Below, piece after piece: positions 48,253 through 56,315 of a stretch of DNA of 64,000 nucleotides. The stretch's first letter is position 1. Each line of letters opens with the position of its first letter. The notes below the pieces were generated by a model. The model saw nothing but the letters and a program-made list of their open reading frames with translations. It had not been told where the DNA came from and did no database searches. A program made the position numbers and the translations under genes. Source of the DNA: Undibacterium pigrum (lineage in GTDB: Bacteria; Pseudomonadota; Gammaproteobacteria; Burkholderiales; Burkholderiaceae_D); contig NZ_QJKB01000001.1 of NCBI RefSeq assembly GCF_003201815.1, positions 992,001 to 1,056,000 of the forward strand, read 5' to 3'.

Positions 48253-50286
48253 TTATCGTGCCGTGCGCAAAACAGCAGCGACATCCAAAATAAGTGCAAC
48301 GCCACCATCACCCAGAATAGTTGCTCCTGAGATTCCGGGGACTTTCTTGTAATTTGATTCTATATTCTTTACCACAACTTGTTGCTGCCCTACCAAATCG
48401 TCTACAAACAGTGCGGCTTTTTTACCATCCACTTCAACGATGACGACAATGCCATCAGATGGATCAGTATATTTGGGCTCAATGTCAAAATACTCGTATA
48501 AAGGCACCAAAGGCAGATATTCATCACGAACCTTGACTACCCTGCCCTTACCACTGATTTCTTTAATATCGGCCTTGGCTGGCTGCAGTGACTCCATGAC
48601 AAAACCCAAAGGCAGAATATAAATTTCATTGCCGAACTTAATCGACATGCCATCAAGAATTGCCAGCGTCAATGGCAAAGAAATGGTGATCGTCGTGCCA
48701 TACCCCATTGCTGAGCGTATATCAACGACACCACCCATGGCAGCAATATTACGCTTGACCACATCCATGCCTACACCACGACCAGATACGTCAGTCACGG
48801 TTTCTGCAGTAGAAAACCCTGGGGCAAAAATTAATAACCAGACTTCACTGTCACTCATGGAGTCGGATACAGCCAAACCATTTTGCCGGGCTTTGGCGAG
48901 AATTTTTTCCCGGTTCAGCCCACCACCATCATCACTGACTTCGATGACAATATTACCGCCCTGATGCACGGCTGAAAGAGACAATTTACCCGTTTCATTT
49001 TTACCAGTTTGCGCCCTGGTCGCTGGCATTTCTATGCCGTGATCGATACTATTTCTGACCAGATGGGTAAGTGGATCAACTATGCGCTCAATCAAGCCCT
49101 TATCCAGCTCCGTCGAAGCACCATAAGTAACAAATTCAACTTTTTTGCCAAGTTTTGTCGCCAGGTCCCTGACCATGCGCGGGAAGCGTGAGAACACATA
49201 ATCCATAGGCATCATGCGTATGGACATTACTGCCTCTTGCAAGTCACGGGTATTGCGCGTCAAATGTGCAACGCTGCTTAACAAGCGTTCATTAGCGATA
49301 GGATCAAGGTCCTGAGTGCGCTGTTCCAGCATCGCCTGGGTAATGACCAGTTCACCGATCAGGTTAATCAACTGATCGACTTTTTCTATCCCTACCCTGA
49401 TAGTCGAGGATTCTTGTGAGGCTGCAGGCTTTTCAATTTTTTTCTCGGCTTGCACGACCTGTTTTTCAGCAACGACTACATCCACCACTTTTTCAGCGAC
49501 GGCCTGGTCTTTATTTTCTTCTGGCGGGAACATGGATTCCAGCGGTTCAAAGAATCCATATCCAAGATCATCGTCTGTAGGTGCAGCCTTGCTTACCGGT
49601 AAATTGGCGATCTGTTCTTCAGTTATCTTCAGCGTATCCGGGTTAAGGATGAAAGAGCAAATCGAAATGATATCGTCCTTGCTTTCATTTGTGCGTAATG
49701 CCAGCACGACGTTCTTGCCGTTGTTATCCAACCTGAAAATTGCACCCAGCAAGCCCATCTCGGACATAATGGCTGCAGCATCCGCCTCAGAGACATCAGG
49801 CATTTCAATTTTGAATGCGGTTTTAAACACCACATCAGAATGATCAACTTCAGGTGTACGACTGGCGAAACTGGCAGTTGGTGCAGCAATGGGCACAGCA
49901 TCCTGCGACAGGGATTGCAGCAGCATCCTGACATCGGCGACAGCATCCTGATCAACCGGCGTGCCCAGCCTGTGCCCGTCAAGCTGCATCTTCAAAATGT
50001 CTTTGGCGATGAGAAAAGCATCGACGTGCTCACCCGTCAGCGCCATCTCTCCCTTGCGTATCTTATCGAGCAGTGACTCCAGTATATGAGTCACTTCCGT
50101 CATATCCGTCAGGCCAAAGGTCGAAGCGCCACCCTTGATGGAATGAGCTGCCCTGAAAATGGCATTCAAGTCCTCAGGATCTGGCGAAGAGATATCGACG
50201 GCAAGTAACAATTTTTCCTTCTCGGCAAGAAGCTCTTCCGCCTCGTCGAAAAACACTTGGAAAAACTGACTCATGTCAATCGTCAT
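48253..50286 (-). CDS. cheA: Chemotaxis histidine kinase CheA (main operon)
   Basis: 677 residues with all five CheA domains. P1 Hpt with His48 in RAAHSIKGGASTFG. A P2-like CheY/CheB-binding domain at about 155-240, including ESKDDIISICSFIL, which resembles the E. coli P2 pattern. P3 dimerisation at about 290-350. P4 ATPase with LVRNSIDHGIEMP, EVSDDGGGLNREKI, FAPGFSTAE and GRGVGMDVVKRNI. P5 CheW-like domain at about 545-677. GGAG lies 7 nt before the first ATG, so I keep that start over the ATG four codons later. It differs from the second CheA in having P2. Confidence 0.96.
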   Translation of the reverse strand: MTIDMSQFFQVFFDEAEELLAEKEKLLLAVDISSPDPEDLNAIFRAAHSIKGGASTFGLTDMTEVTHILESLLDKIRKGEMALTGEHVDAFLIAKDILKMQLDGHRLGTPVDQDAVADVRMLLQSLSQDAVPIAAPTASFASRTPEVDHSDVVFKTAFKIEMPDVSEADAAAIMSEMGLLGAIFRLDNNGKNVVLALRTNESKDDIISICSFILNPDTLKITEEQIANLPVSKAAPTDDDLGYGFFEPLESMFPPEENKDQAVAEKVVDVVVAEKQVVQAEKKIEKPAASQESSTIRVGIEKVDQLINLIGELVITQAMLEQRTQDLDPIANERLLSSVAHLTRNTRDLQEAVMSIRMMPMDYVFSRFPRMVRDLATKLGKKVEFVTYGASTELDKGLIERIVDPLTHLVRNSIDHGIEMPATRAQTGKNETGKLSLSAVHQGGNIVIEVSDDGGGLNREKILAKARQNGLAVSDSMSDSEVWLLIFAPGFSTAETVTDVSGRGVGMDVVKRNIAAMGGVVDIRSAMGYGTTITISLPLTLAILDGMSIKFGNEIYILPLGFVMESLQPAKADIKEISGKGRVVKVRDEYLPLVPLYEYFDIEPKYTDPSDGIVVIVEVDGKKAALFVDDLVGQQQVVVKNIESNYKKVPGISGATILGDGGVALILDVAAVLRTAR

Positions 50287-50336
50287 TATTAAACTCCGTG
50301 ATTTACATTTGTTTGCCCGGACTACAGGCCATGAAT

Positions 50337-50702
50337 TCAGCCAATCACTTTTTTAACTACTTCAGTCAACTTCTGTGGATCAAAAGGTTTTACCAGCCAG
50401 CCATTGGCACCCGCTGCCCGGCCTTTTGCCTTCATGTCGTCGCTTGATTCGGTTGTCAGCATCAGAATAGGGACGCGTGCATAGGATGGCAAGCCACGCA
50501 AAGACTTGATCAGGGTAAGGCCATCCATACGTGGCATGTTTTGATCTGTAAGCACCAGATCAACTACCTGATTGCGCGCTTTTTCCAGACCGTCCTGGCC
50601 ATCAACTGCTTCAATTACCTGATATCCCGCCGCTTTTAAACTGAAAGCTACCATCTGCCTCAAGGAGCCAGAATCATCCACAGCTAAAATTGTCTTGGCC
50701 AT
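50337..50702 (-). CDS. CheY-like response regulator (second receiver)
   Basis: 121-residue stand-alone receiver. Acidic pocket D9-D10, phospho-acceptor D53 in VLTDQNMPRMDGL, LTTESSDDMKAKG (Thr/switch) and the conserved lysine in WLVKPF. It resembles the regulator often found upstream of cheA in betaproteobacterial motility operons. It differs from the motor-type CheY and may be a phosphate sink or serve another target. Its gene is the first of the cheA-cheW series, 50 bp upstream of cheA. Confidence 0.93.
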   Translation of the reverse strand: MAKTILAVDDSGSLRQMVAFSLKAAGYQVIEAVDGQDGLEKARNQVVDLVLTDQNMPRMDGLTLIKSLRGLPSYARVPILMLTTESSDDMKAKGRAAGANGWLVKPFDPQKLTEVVKKVIG

Positions 50703-50753
50703 ATTTACTCCGTTATACGAATTGTAGGCAGCTTATGCTCACCGCCACTTGAT

Positions 50754-51302
50754 TTAAAATAACTCTATGTCACCGCTATCCAGATGCTTTTGATGCACTG
50801 CTTTACGTAACAAATTCTTCAGGTCCGCACTTTGTTTTTCCAGGCGTACGGTAGTTTCTCGCAATAACGCCGTCAATTCATCTGATTCACCATCATGTTC
50901 GATATCATTACCCAGCACACCTAAAGTTCCCAACACTTCACGCAAACCTTCACATCTTTGCAAGGTCCGTGAAATCAATTGGCTGGTCAAATCCTGAAAT
51001 TGCAAACTGGTGACAGCCGAACTGATATGTCTGGCGATATCTTCCTGTATGACCTTGAGTCGCAATACACTTTCGTCTGAAACCCCGCCAGAACTAACGA
51101 TCAAATTGATTTCTTCCTGCTCGCTCGATATTGCTGCATGCAGCGCCATGAAGCTGACACCGAGCTTCTCAATCGCTTCACCCAAGAGTATCGTAGTTTG
51201 CGCAAGGTCAGTCTCAACCTCCAGCAAATGTGCATTTCCGTGATCAGACACACCTGATAAAAGTTGCTTAACCTGAGAACCCAACAGTTTCTTTTTGGAC
51301 AT
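50754..51302 (-). CDS. CheZ-motif chemotaxis-associated protein
   Basis: About 182 residues, predominantly helical. The segment SAVTSLQFQDLTSQLISRTLQRC matches the FQDLTxQ catalytic signature of CheZ, although the protein is shorter and lacks the CheZ C-terminal CheY-docking helix. It ends SGDIELF. I use the ATG at 51302, because AGGATG lies 6-7 nt upstream and overlaps the alternative ATG at 51311. It sits between motB and the second receiver, suggesting that it acts on that receiver. The activity is an inference from the motif only. Confidence 0.72.
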   Translation of the reverse strand: MSKKKLLGSQVKQLLSGVSDHGNAHLLEVETDLAQTTILLGEAIEKLGVSFMALHAAISSEQEEINLIVSSGGVSDESVLRLKVIQEDIARHISSAVTSLQFQDLTSQLISRTLQRCEGLREVLGTLGVLGNDIEHDGESDELTALLRETTVRLEKQSADLKNLLRKAVHQKHLDSGDIELF

Positions 51303-51308
51303 CTTAAG

Positions 51309-51314
51309 CATCCT
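51309..51314 (-). promoter_or_regulatory. Ribosome binding site that decides the start of the CheZ-motif gene
   Basis: Minus-strand AGGATG, 6 nt before the ATG at 51302. It contains the upstream in-frame ATG (51311), which has no ribosome binding site of its own. Confidence 0.5.
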
Positions 51315-51367
51315 ATCTATGCATTTTGACTTAATGATGCTGCAGTCTTACGTGTCACTTGCTTCTA

Positions 51368-52291
51368 TCAAGGCTTGACTGAAATTTCTGCACTTGAGTC
51401 AGACTGATTTGCGACCTCAATGGAGCCGCCATCCTGAGATGCAGATTGCTCTGCTTTTTTATTCATAACGATGATGCTGATCCTGCGATTGATAGGATTT
51501 AAAGGATCTTGCTTGTCAAACAGCACCGAAGAAGAAAGACCGACCACTCTTAACATCTTGGTTTCATCCATACCGCCATAAATCAACTCCCGTCTGGAGG
51601 CATTGGCACGATCAGCCGATAGTTCCCAATTGCTGTAGCCACGTTCGCCACTACCATAAGGTGCAGCATCAGTGTGACCAGACAAGCTGATGCGGTTGGG
51701 CACATCATTGAGTGCCTTGCCTATCTCGTGCAAAATTTCTCTGGTATACGGCTGCAAGTCAGCCTTGGCTGAGGCAAACATGGGGCGATTTTGTTCATCC
51801 ACCATCTGTATGCGCAAACCGTCGGTCGTAATATCCAGCAGCAACTGCTTCTTGTATTGTTTCAATGTAGGATTGGATTCAATTGCCGCTTCAATTTTGG
51901 ACTTCAATCCCTTCAAGCGGTCTGCCTCAACCTTGGCCAAAGCAGCCTCTGCGGCCTGAAGATTGTAAGTCTTCTTCTGGGCGTCAATTTCACCTTTGCG
52001 ATTCTGCCCTTCGCGCGCACTCAGGTCCTTGCCGCCACCCTTGATGACACTTGAGCTATCGCCACTACCATCACCACCAGCCATGGCTACTTTCAAGGGT
52101 GTCTGAAAATACTCGGCAATGCCGTTCAAATTACCCTTGGCCGTTGAACCCAGCAACCACATCAGCAAGAAAAACGCCATCATCGCCGTCACAAAGTCAG
52201 CGTACGCAATTTTCCATGCGCCACCATGGTGACCACCGGCCACCTTCTTGATGCGCTTGACAATAATCGGTCGTAGTTCTTCGCTTGCCAT
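51368..52291 (-). CDS. motB: Flagellar motor stator protein MotB
   Basis: 307 residues from ATG 52291 with AGGA upstream; GTG and TTG codons further upstream are in frame. A short cytoplasmic N-terminus is followed by one membrane helix with the proton-carrying aspartate D32 (WKIAYADFVTAMMAFFLLMW). The C-terminal OmpA-like peptidoglycan-binding domain has SLSGHTDAAPYG, ADRANASRRELIYGGMDETKMLRVVGLSS and NPINRRISIIV. Downstream of motA by 26 bp. Confidence 0.96.
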   Translation of the reverse strand: MASEELRPIIVKRIKKVAGGHHGGAWKIAYADFVTAMMAFFLLMWLLGSTAKGNLNGIAEYFQTPLKVAMAGGDGSGDSSSVIKGGGKDLSAREGQNRKGEIDAQKKTYNLQAAEAALAKVEADRLKGLKSKIEAAIESNPTLKQYKKQLLLDITTDGLRIQMVDEQNRPMFASAKADLQPYTREILHEIGKALNDVPNRISLSGHTDAAPYGSGERGYSNWELSADRANASRRELIYGGMDETKMLRVVGLSSSVLFDKQDPLNPINRRISIIVMNKKAEQSASQDGGSIEVANQSDSSAEISVKP

Positions 52292-52317
52292 CACCAATCC
52301 TGCATTTTTTATTTAAT

Positions 52318-53178
52318 TTATTTAGATTTTGATTGCTTGATATGCTCTTCCAGCTCTGAGAAAGTAGGTCTCTCAGTTGAGTACAGCACCTTCCTGCCAA
52401 ACTCGACTGCCAAGGCAGGGGCATAACCATTCAGGCTCGCCAGTAAAGTTACCTTGATACACTGAAAAGTTTTGGATGATTCATCCAGTTGTTGCTCCAT
52501 CAGGCTGGACAATGGTCCGACAAATCCATAAGCCAGCAAAATACCCAGGAAAGTACCAACCAGCGCATGCGCAATCAAAATACCCAGCTCGGCAGGTGGA
52601 ATACCAACAGACTCCATCGTATGCACAACCCCCATCACCGCCGCCACAATACCGAAAGCGGGCAAACCATCACCGAGCTTGGCAATGAAATGCGCAGGAA
52701 CATGTCCTTCGTGGTGATGCGTTTCCAGTTCATTGTCCATCAGATTTTCAATCTGGAAGGCATCCATATTCCCTGAAACCATCAGACGCAGATAGTCCCC
52801 TATGAATTCCATCATATGATGATCATGGACGATTGCAGGATATTTACTAAAAAGCGGGCTTTCTTCAGGGCGCTCGATATCACCTTCAATCGACATCAGG
52901 CCTTCTTTGCGTACTTTGGTCAGCACGTCAAACAGCATCGTCATCAATTCCATATACAAAGCTTTGTTGTATTTGGAACCTTTCAATACGCCAGGAAGCG
53001 CTTTCAAAGAAGCCTTGAGCGTTTTTGCATTATTACCTACCAGTGAAGCTCCTACAGCCGCACCACCGATCATTAACAATTCCAATGGCTGAAACAATAC
53101 CGCCAGATGCCCACCGGACATCACAAAGCCACCAAAGACCGAGCCCACCACGACGATATAGCCGACGATAACTAACAC
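52318..53178 (-). CDS. motA: Flagellar motor stator protein MotA
   Basis: 286-residue, four-helix stator subunit forming a proton channel with MotB. Landmarks: GGHLAVLFQPLELLMIGGAAVGA, KVRKEGLMSIEGDIERPEESPLF (cytoplasmic region with Arg/Glu that contact FliG), GDGLPAFGIVAAVMGVVHTM and GTFLGILLAYGFVGPL. The start codon is GTG at 53178, supported by AAGGAG about 9 nt upstream. First gene of motAB. Confidence 0.96.
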   Translation of the reverse strand: MLVIVGYIVVVGSVFGGFVMSGGHLAVLFQPLELLMIGGAAVGASLVGNNAKTLKASLKALPGVLKGSKYNKALYMELMTMLFDVLTKVRKEGLMSIEGDIERPEESPLFSKYPAIVHDHHMMEFIGDYLRLMVSGNMDAFQIENLMDNELETHHHEGHVPAHFIAKLGDGLPAFGIVAAVMGVVHTMESVGIPPAELGILIAHALVGTFLGILLAYGFVGPLSSLMEQQLDESSKTFQCIKVTLLASLNGYAPALAVEFGRKVLYSTERPTFSELEEHIKQSKSK

Positions 53179-53296
53179 GAGCTTTTACTCCTTAGAGAGG
53201 ATTTTTTATAATATCGACTACACTACCTCAGACCTGAAACATTCACCAGAAATGGAAGGTTAAATATTGCTTCAGGAATACATTTCACTATGATCA

Positions 53297-54103
53297 TTAT
53301 ATGCGCCAGATATAGAGAACGGGGTCATTCGCATTGCTTTTTATAATTAAATCCGCCTCAACACCAGGCACTTTAAACTCGTAACTCATGAATATGGCAC
53401 CGGGCCGCATCTCTGAACTGACTTTCATCCACAGCTCAGGCATGGCCGCTGGCGACAAATACGCAAATACCACATCAAAATCCGCAAAATCAAGTTGCAG
53501 GTAGTCTTTCAGATAAAACCCCAGCCTGCGACCAGACAGTTTCGCTCGCAACCAACTCACCAGCCAGGGGAATGGCGCTATTTCAACGCCATAAAATGTT
53601 TGTTGCGGCCGCAGCTTTGCCAGACTGAGGGACACGCCACCAAAGCCGCTACCTATATCAATGAAACGTAAATCCTCACTCGCAGGTAGTTGCTCAAGAA
53701 TACACGGCAATAAACTGGATTTGGAAGGAAAATATGGGACTTGCGTGCGGTAAGTTGACCAAAACAACAATACCATCAGCAAAAAGATGCACAAACTGAG
53801 TGCAGGATGCAGTTGAAAAACCAGAGAGGCAACAACTGCGAAAGGGAAAATAAATTGTATCAGCCACCACCACCAGCTCATGCCCGACAGGAAACTGAGC
53901 ACTGCAGCCAGACTGGCGTGAATAACAAGAAGCAAATAAGGGGAAAGTGTGCCAGCAAATTGCCACCGGTCGATGGCATATAGCAGATAGGACAGGCCAA
54001 ACGCTAGCAGTTGTATCAGCAAGGCCTGAAAGACGGGCGACGAAAAAACACCTTCATCAGGGAGGAGTTTGCCTTTGCGGGTTTTTGATGATGCTACCTC
54101 CAA
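53297..54103 (-). CDS. Membrane-anchored class I SAM-dependent methyltransferase
   Basis: 268 residues. The N-terminal half has four hydrophobic segments (about 25-45, 52-75, 78-98, 103-118) including the run of tryptophans in SGMSWWWWLIQF. The C-terminal half is a methyltransferase-like domain with motif I LRFIDIGSGFGGVSLSLAKL, motif II FYGVEIAPFPWL and motif IV DFADFDVVFAYLSP. I do not recognise the family, and the substrate is unknown. It sits between flhC and motA in the motility block, 25 bp after flhC, so it is likely to be co-transcribed with flhDC. Confidence 0.82.
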   Translation of the reverse strand: MEVASSKTRKGKLLPDEGVFSSPVFQALLIQLLAFGLSYLLYAIDRWQFAGTLSPYLLLVIHASLAAVLSFLSGMSWWWWLIQFIFPFAVVASLVFQLHPALSLCIFLLMVLLFWSTYRTQVPYFPSKSSLLPCILEQLPASEDLRFIDIGSGFGGVSLSLAKLRPQQTFYGVEIAPFPWLVSWLRAKLSGRRLGFYLKDYLQLDFADFDVVFAYLSPAAMPELWMKVSSEMRPGAIFMSYEFKVPGVEADLIIKSNANDPVLYIWRI

Positions 54104-54128
54104 GGCTCCTCCTGAATTTTATGCCACC

Positions 54129-54683
54129 TTATGCCACCATTTCCAGCGCGGCCTCCGCATCTTTTGCTTTTTTTGTTTTACCTGCCCTTGACGGGACGTG
54201 GCATAAACCACAAGCATAATCATCATGCAAATCGAGGCTATGCGCAACAAAATGCCCACTGCATTTGCAACATTTTGCAAAACTCAGCATTTTACCTTCA
54301 AAGAAGCGAACCAGCGTCCAGGCACGCGTCAGTGACAATACTGGCTCCTCACCTGCAGGAACAGGCACTTGCTCCAGGTACAGACGATACGCTTTGATGA
54401 TTGCATCAATCCCATCCACACCTGCATGGTCACGCAGATATTTATGGATATTCATGAACAGAGAAGAATGAATGTTCGGCTGCCAGGTAACAAACCAGTC
54501 AGCAGAAAAAGGCAACATACCTTTTGGTGGAGATACACCCTTCAATTCCTTGTATATCTTCAACAGACGCTCACGCGACAAGGAAGTCTCAGATTCCAGC
54601 AATTGCAATCTGGCACCCAGATTGACCAGTTCAATTGCCAGTTGAATTTCGTGAGCTTCGTTTACTACGCTTTTGCTTGCCAT
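54129..54683 (-). CDS. flhC: Flagellar master transcriptional regulator FlhC
   Basis: 184 residues from ATG 54683, preceded by CGGAGAAA; an upstream in-frame start at 54710 is less likely. Core LAIELVNLGARLQLLESETSLSRERLLKIYKELKG and the C-terminal zinc site CCKCSGHFV...YACGLC are diagnostic. With FlhD it forms the heterohexameric activator of class II flagellar genes. Its stop codon lies in a tandem duplication of a 10-bp unit (54119-54138), which gives two successive GGTGGCATAA copies. Confidence 0.96.
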   Translation of the reverse strand: MASKSVVNEAHEIQLAIELVNLGARLQLLESETSLSRERLLKIYKELKGVSPPKGMLPFSADWFVTWQPNIHSSLFMNIHKYLRDHAGVDGIDAIIKAYRLYLEQVPVPAGEEPVLSLTRAWTLVRFFEGKMLSFAKCCKCSGHFVAHSLDLHDDYACGLCHVPSRAGKTKKAKDAEAALEMVA

Positions 54684-54721
54684 GATTTTTCTCCGTCTGC
54701 TTCGATTCAATGCCCGACAAA

Positions 54722-55039
54722 TTAATGGATTTCTTCAACTGGCTGACCAGCCATCAAAATCGCAGCATGGGAATGCGCAAGAGCACGTTCCTTGTTGTAA
54801 TTTGTCAACATGCACAAAATGGAGCTATCTTCAAAGCGGAAGCGCGCCAACATCATATTGGAGCCAGCCAATTTCAAAATCTGGGCATTATTCAAACCTT
54901 CGATCAGGTCTGCAATTTCTTTACCGATACCCAAACGGAAAATAGCGGTCGCTTTATCAGCGCGAATCATTTGTTGTGCCAACATCAAATAACTCAAATT
55001 GGCATCCCGAATCTCGGCCATCATATCGTTCTGCGTCAT
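54722..55039 (-). CDS. flhD: Flagellar master transcriptional regulator FlhD
   Basis: 105 residues from ATG 55039 with GGAGGGTGAG upstream. The frame extends upstream to 55201, but that extension is non-conserved and lies before the ribosome binding site. Landmarks: MMAEIRDANLSYLMLAQQMIRADKATAIFRLGI and the helix pair LIEGLNNAQILKLAGSNMMLARFRF. It lies 38 bp upstream of the flhC ATG. Its upstream region of about 400 bp up to the dnaQ terminator has a direct repeat. Confidence 0.95.
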   Translation of the reverse strand: MTQNDMMAEIRDANLSYLMLAQQMIRADKATAIFRLGIGKEIADLIEGLNNAQILKLAGSNMMLARFRFEDSSILCMLTNYNKERALAHSHAAILMAGQPVEEIH

Positions 55040-55333
55040 TTTCTCACCCTCCAGTTTGTAATCAGCGGCATGTTTGCGTTGCCAGTGAGATACATTGTGC
55101 AGGCTGAGGAAAAGCGGCTGTATAAGCGGGAATCCGTATTTGAACCAAGAATAAAACGAAGACATGCCGTAGGAAAATATCCTACAGGCACATTTAGACA
55201 TCTACAAAATGAAATTTCGTAGAAAACAGATTTTTATTTTTTCGGATCAGCAAAATTGGCCAATTCAAAAAACATCAATGAAAACAATTACTTACGTAAA
55301 AAACGAGCTTTTACTTCATCGTCTTATAATCAT

Positions 55334-55430
55334 TAACGGCAGCGCTTTAGAAAACTTTAGGGAAAATTTAAAAATATTTTCGATTTATTTTCATGCCCAT
55401 CTAACGGCAACAAATTGTGAAAACTTTAGG
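55334..55430. repeat. Composite direct repeat in the flhDC upstream region
   Basis: The pair TAACGGCA ... GAAAACTTTAGG occurs twice: 55334-55341 with 55350-55361, and 55402-55409 with 55419-55430. The inner spacings are 8 and 9 nt, and the period is about 68 bp (more than six helical turns). It lies 300-390 bp upstream of flhD. It could be two copies of a regulator site. The rest of the 535-bp non-coding region (55040-55574) is AT-rich and shows only the dnaQ terminator besides this. Confidence 0.5.
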
Positions 55431-55446
55431 CTTGGGACCAAAAAAA

Positions 55447-55490
55447 ACTCAAAAAAATCACCTGTTTGCAACAGGTGATCATTTTTGAGT
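55447..55490 (-). terminator. Rho-independent terminator after dnaQ
   Basis: A 10-bp inner stem, ATCACCTGTT (55457-55466) and AACAGGTGAT (55470-55479), is extended by a second pairing, ACTCAAAAA and TTTTTGAGT. A long T run follows on the minus strand. It separates dnaQ from the flhDC control region. Confidence 0.85.
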
Positions 55491-55574
55491 CTTTTAGATG
55501 GCAATTAAAGCTAGTAATTCTTATATTTATTGTTATTTATGCATTTCTTTAAAAGCAATATTTACCATTATTTC

Positions 55575-56282
55575 CTACACGGTCGTGCGCCAGATGCATT
55601 TATCCTTGATTTGCTTATCCAGACCCGACAACAGGGCTTCATGCTCCCCCATCTCTTCATCCGTTGCCATCAAGACAGCAATCTCTCCGACCGGCATATC
55701 AAAGGCGACAACTTCCTGTTCTTGTGGGGTGTCATCCTCCTCGATATCGATCTCAAAACTATTTTGTCCACGCGACATTGCCAGAAAAACATCTGCCAAT
55801 AATTCAGCATCCAGCAAAGCGCCATGCAATTTGCGGTGTGAGTTTGAAATCTCATAGCGAGTACAGAGGGCATCCAGAGAATTTCGCTTTCCGGGATGCA
55901 ATTCCTTTGCCTGCACCAGGGTATCTACAATGCTGGGACAATATTCAGTCAGCACTGGCAAATTCAGGCGCGCGAGCTCTGCATTCAGGAAGCCGACGTC
56001 AAAGGGTGCATTATGGATAATGATTTCCGCACCTTTGATATAGCTGCAGAATTCTTCAACCACTTCGGCAAACTTGGGCTTATCGCTTAAAAACTCTGTC
56101 GTTAAGCCGTGAACTGCCAGCGCGCCTTCTTCTGAATCACGCTCGGGATTGATATAGCGATGGAAATTATTTCCAGTCAGCTTACGGTTAATTAATTCTA
56201 CACAGCCAATTTCTATGATGCGGTCGCCATTGCGTGCATTCAAACCTGTGGTTTCGGTATCGAGGACTAGCTGCCTACGCAT
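55575..56282 (-). CDS. dnaQ: DNA polymerase III epsilon subunit (3'-5' exonuclease)
   Basis: 235-residue DEDDh proofreading exonuclease. ExoI LVLDTETTGL gives D8 and E10; ExoII HNAPFDVGFLNAEL; ExoIII HRKLHGALLDAELLADVFLAM gives the catalytic His and Asp. The C-terminal segment (about 180-235) is acidic and binds the polymerase alpha subunit in the family. It follows tilS by 33 bp on the minus strand and may be co-transcribed with accA-tilS. Confidence 0.95.
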   Translation of the reverse strand: MRRQLVLDTETTGLNARNGDRIIEIGCVELINRKLTGNNFHRYINPERDSEEGALAVHGLTTEFLSDKPKFAEVVEEFCSYIKGAEIIIHNAPFDVGFLNAELARLNLPVLTEYCPSIVDTLVQAKELHPGKRNSLDALCTRYEISNSHRKLHGALLDAELLADVFLAMSRGQNSFEIDIEEDDTPQEQEVVAFDMPVGEIAVLMATDEEMGEHEALLSGLDKQIKDKCIWRTTV

Positions 56283-56315
56283 ATTGAATATTCCTATAAG
56301 ACGACAATACTTAAT

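Noticed and set aside
47628..53296. Sigma-28-type promoters in front of the MCP, cheA or motA genes
   Set aside because: I searched the minus strand of these gaps and found no TAAA-N15-GCCGATAA-like pair good enough to report. The CGATAT before motA lacks a matching upstream half.
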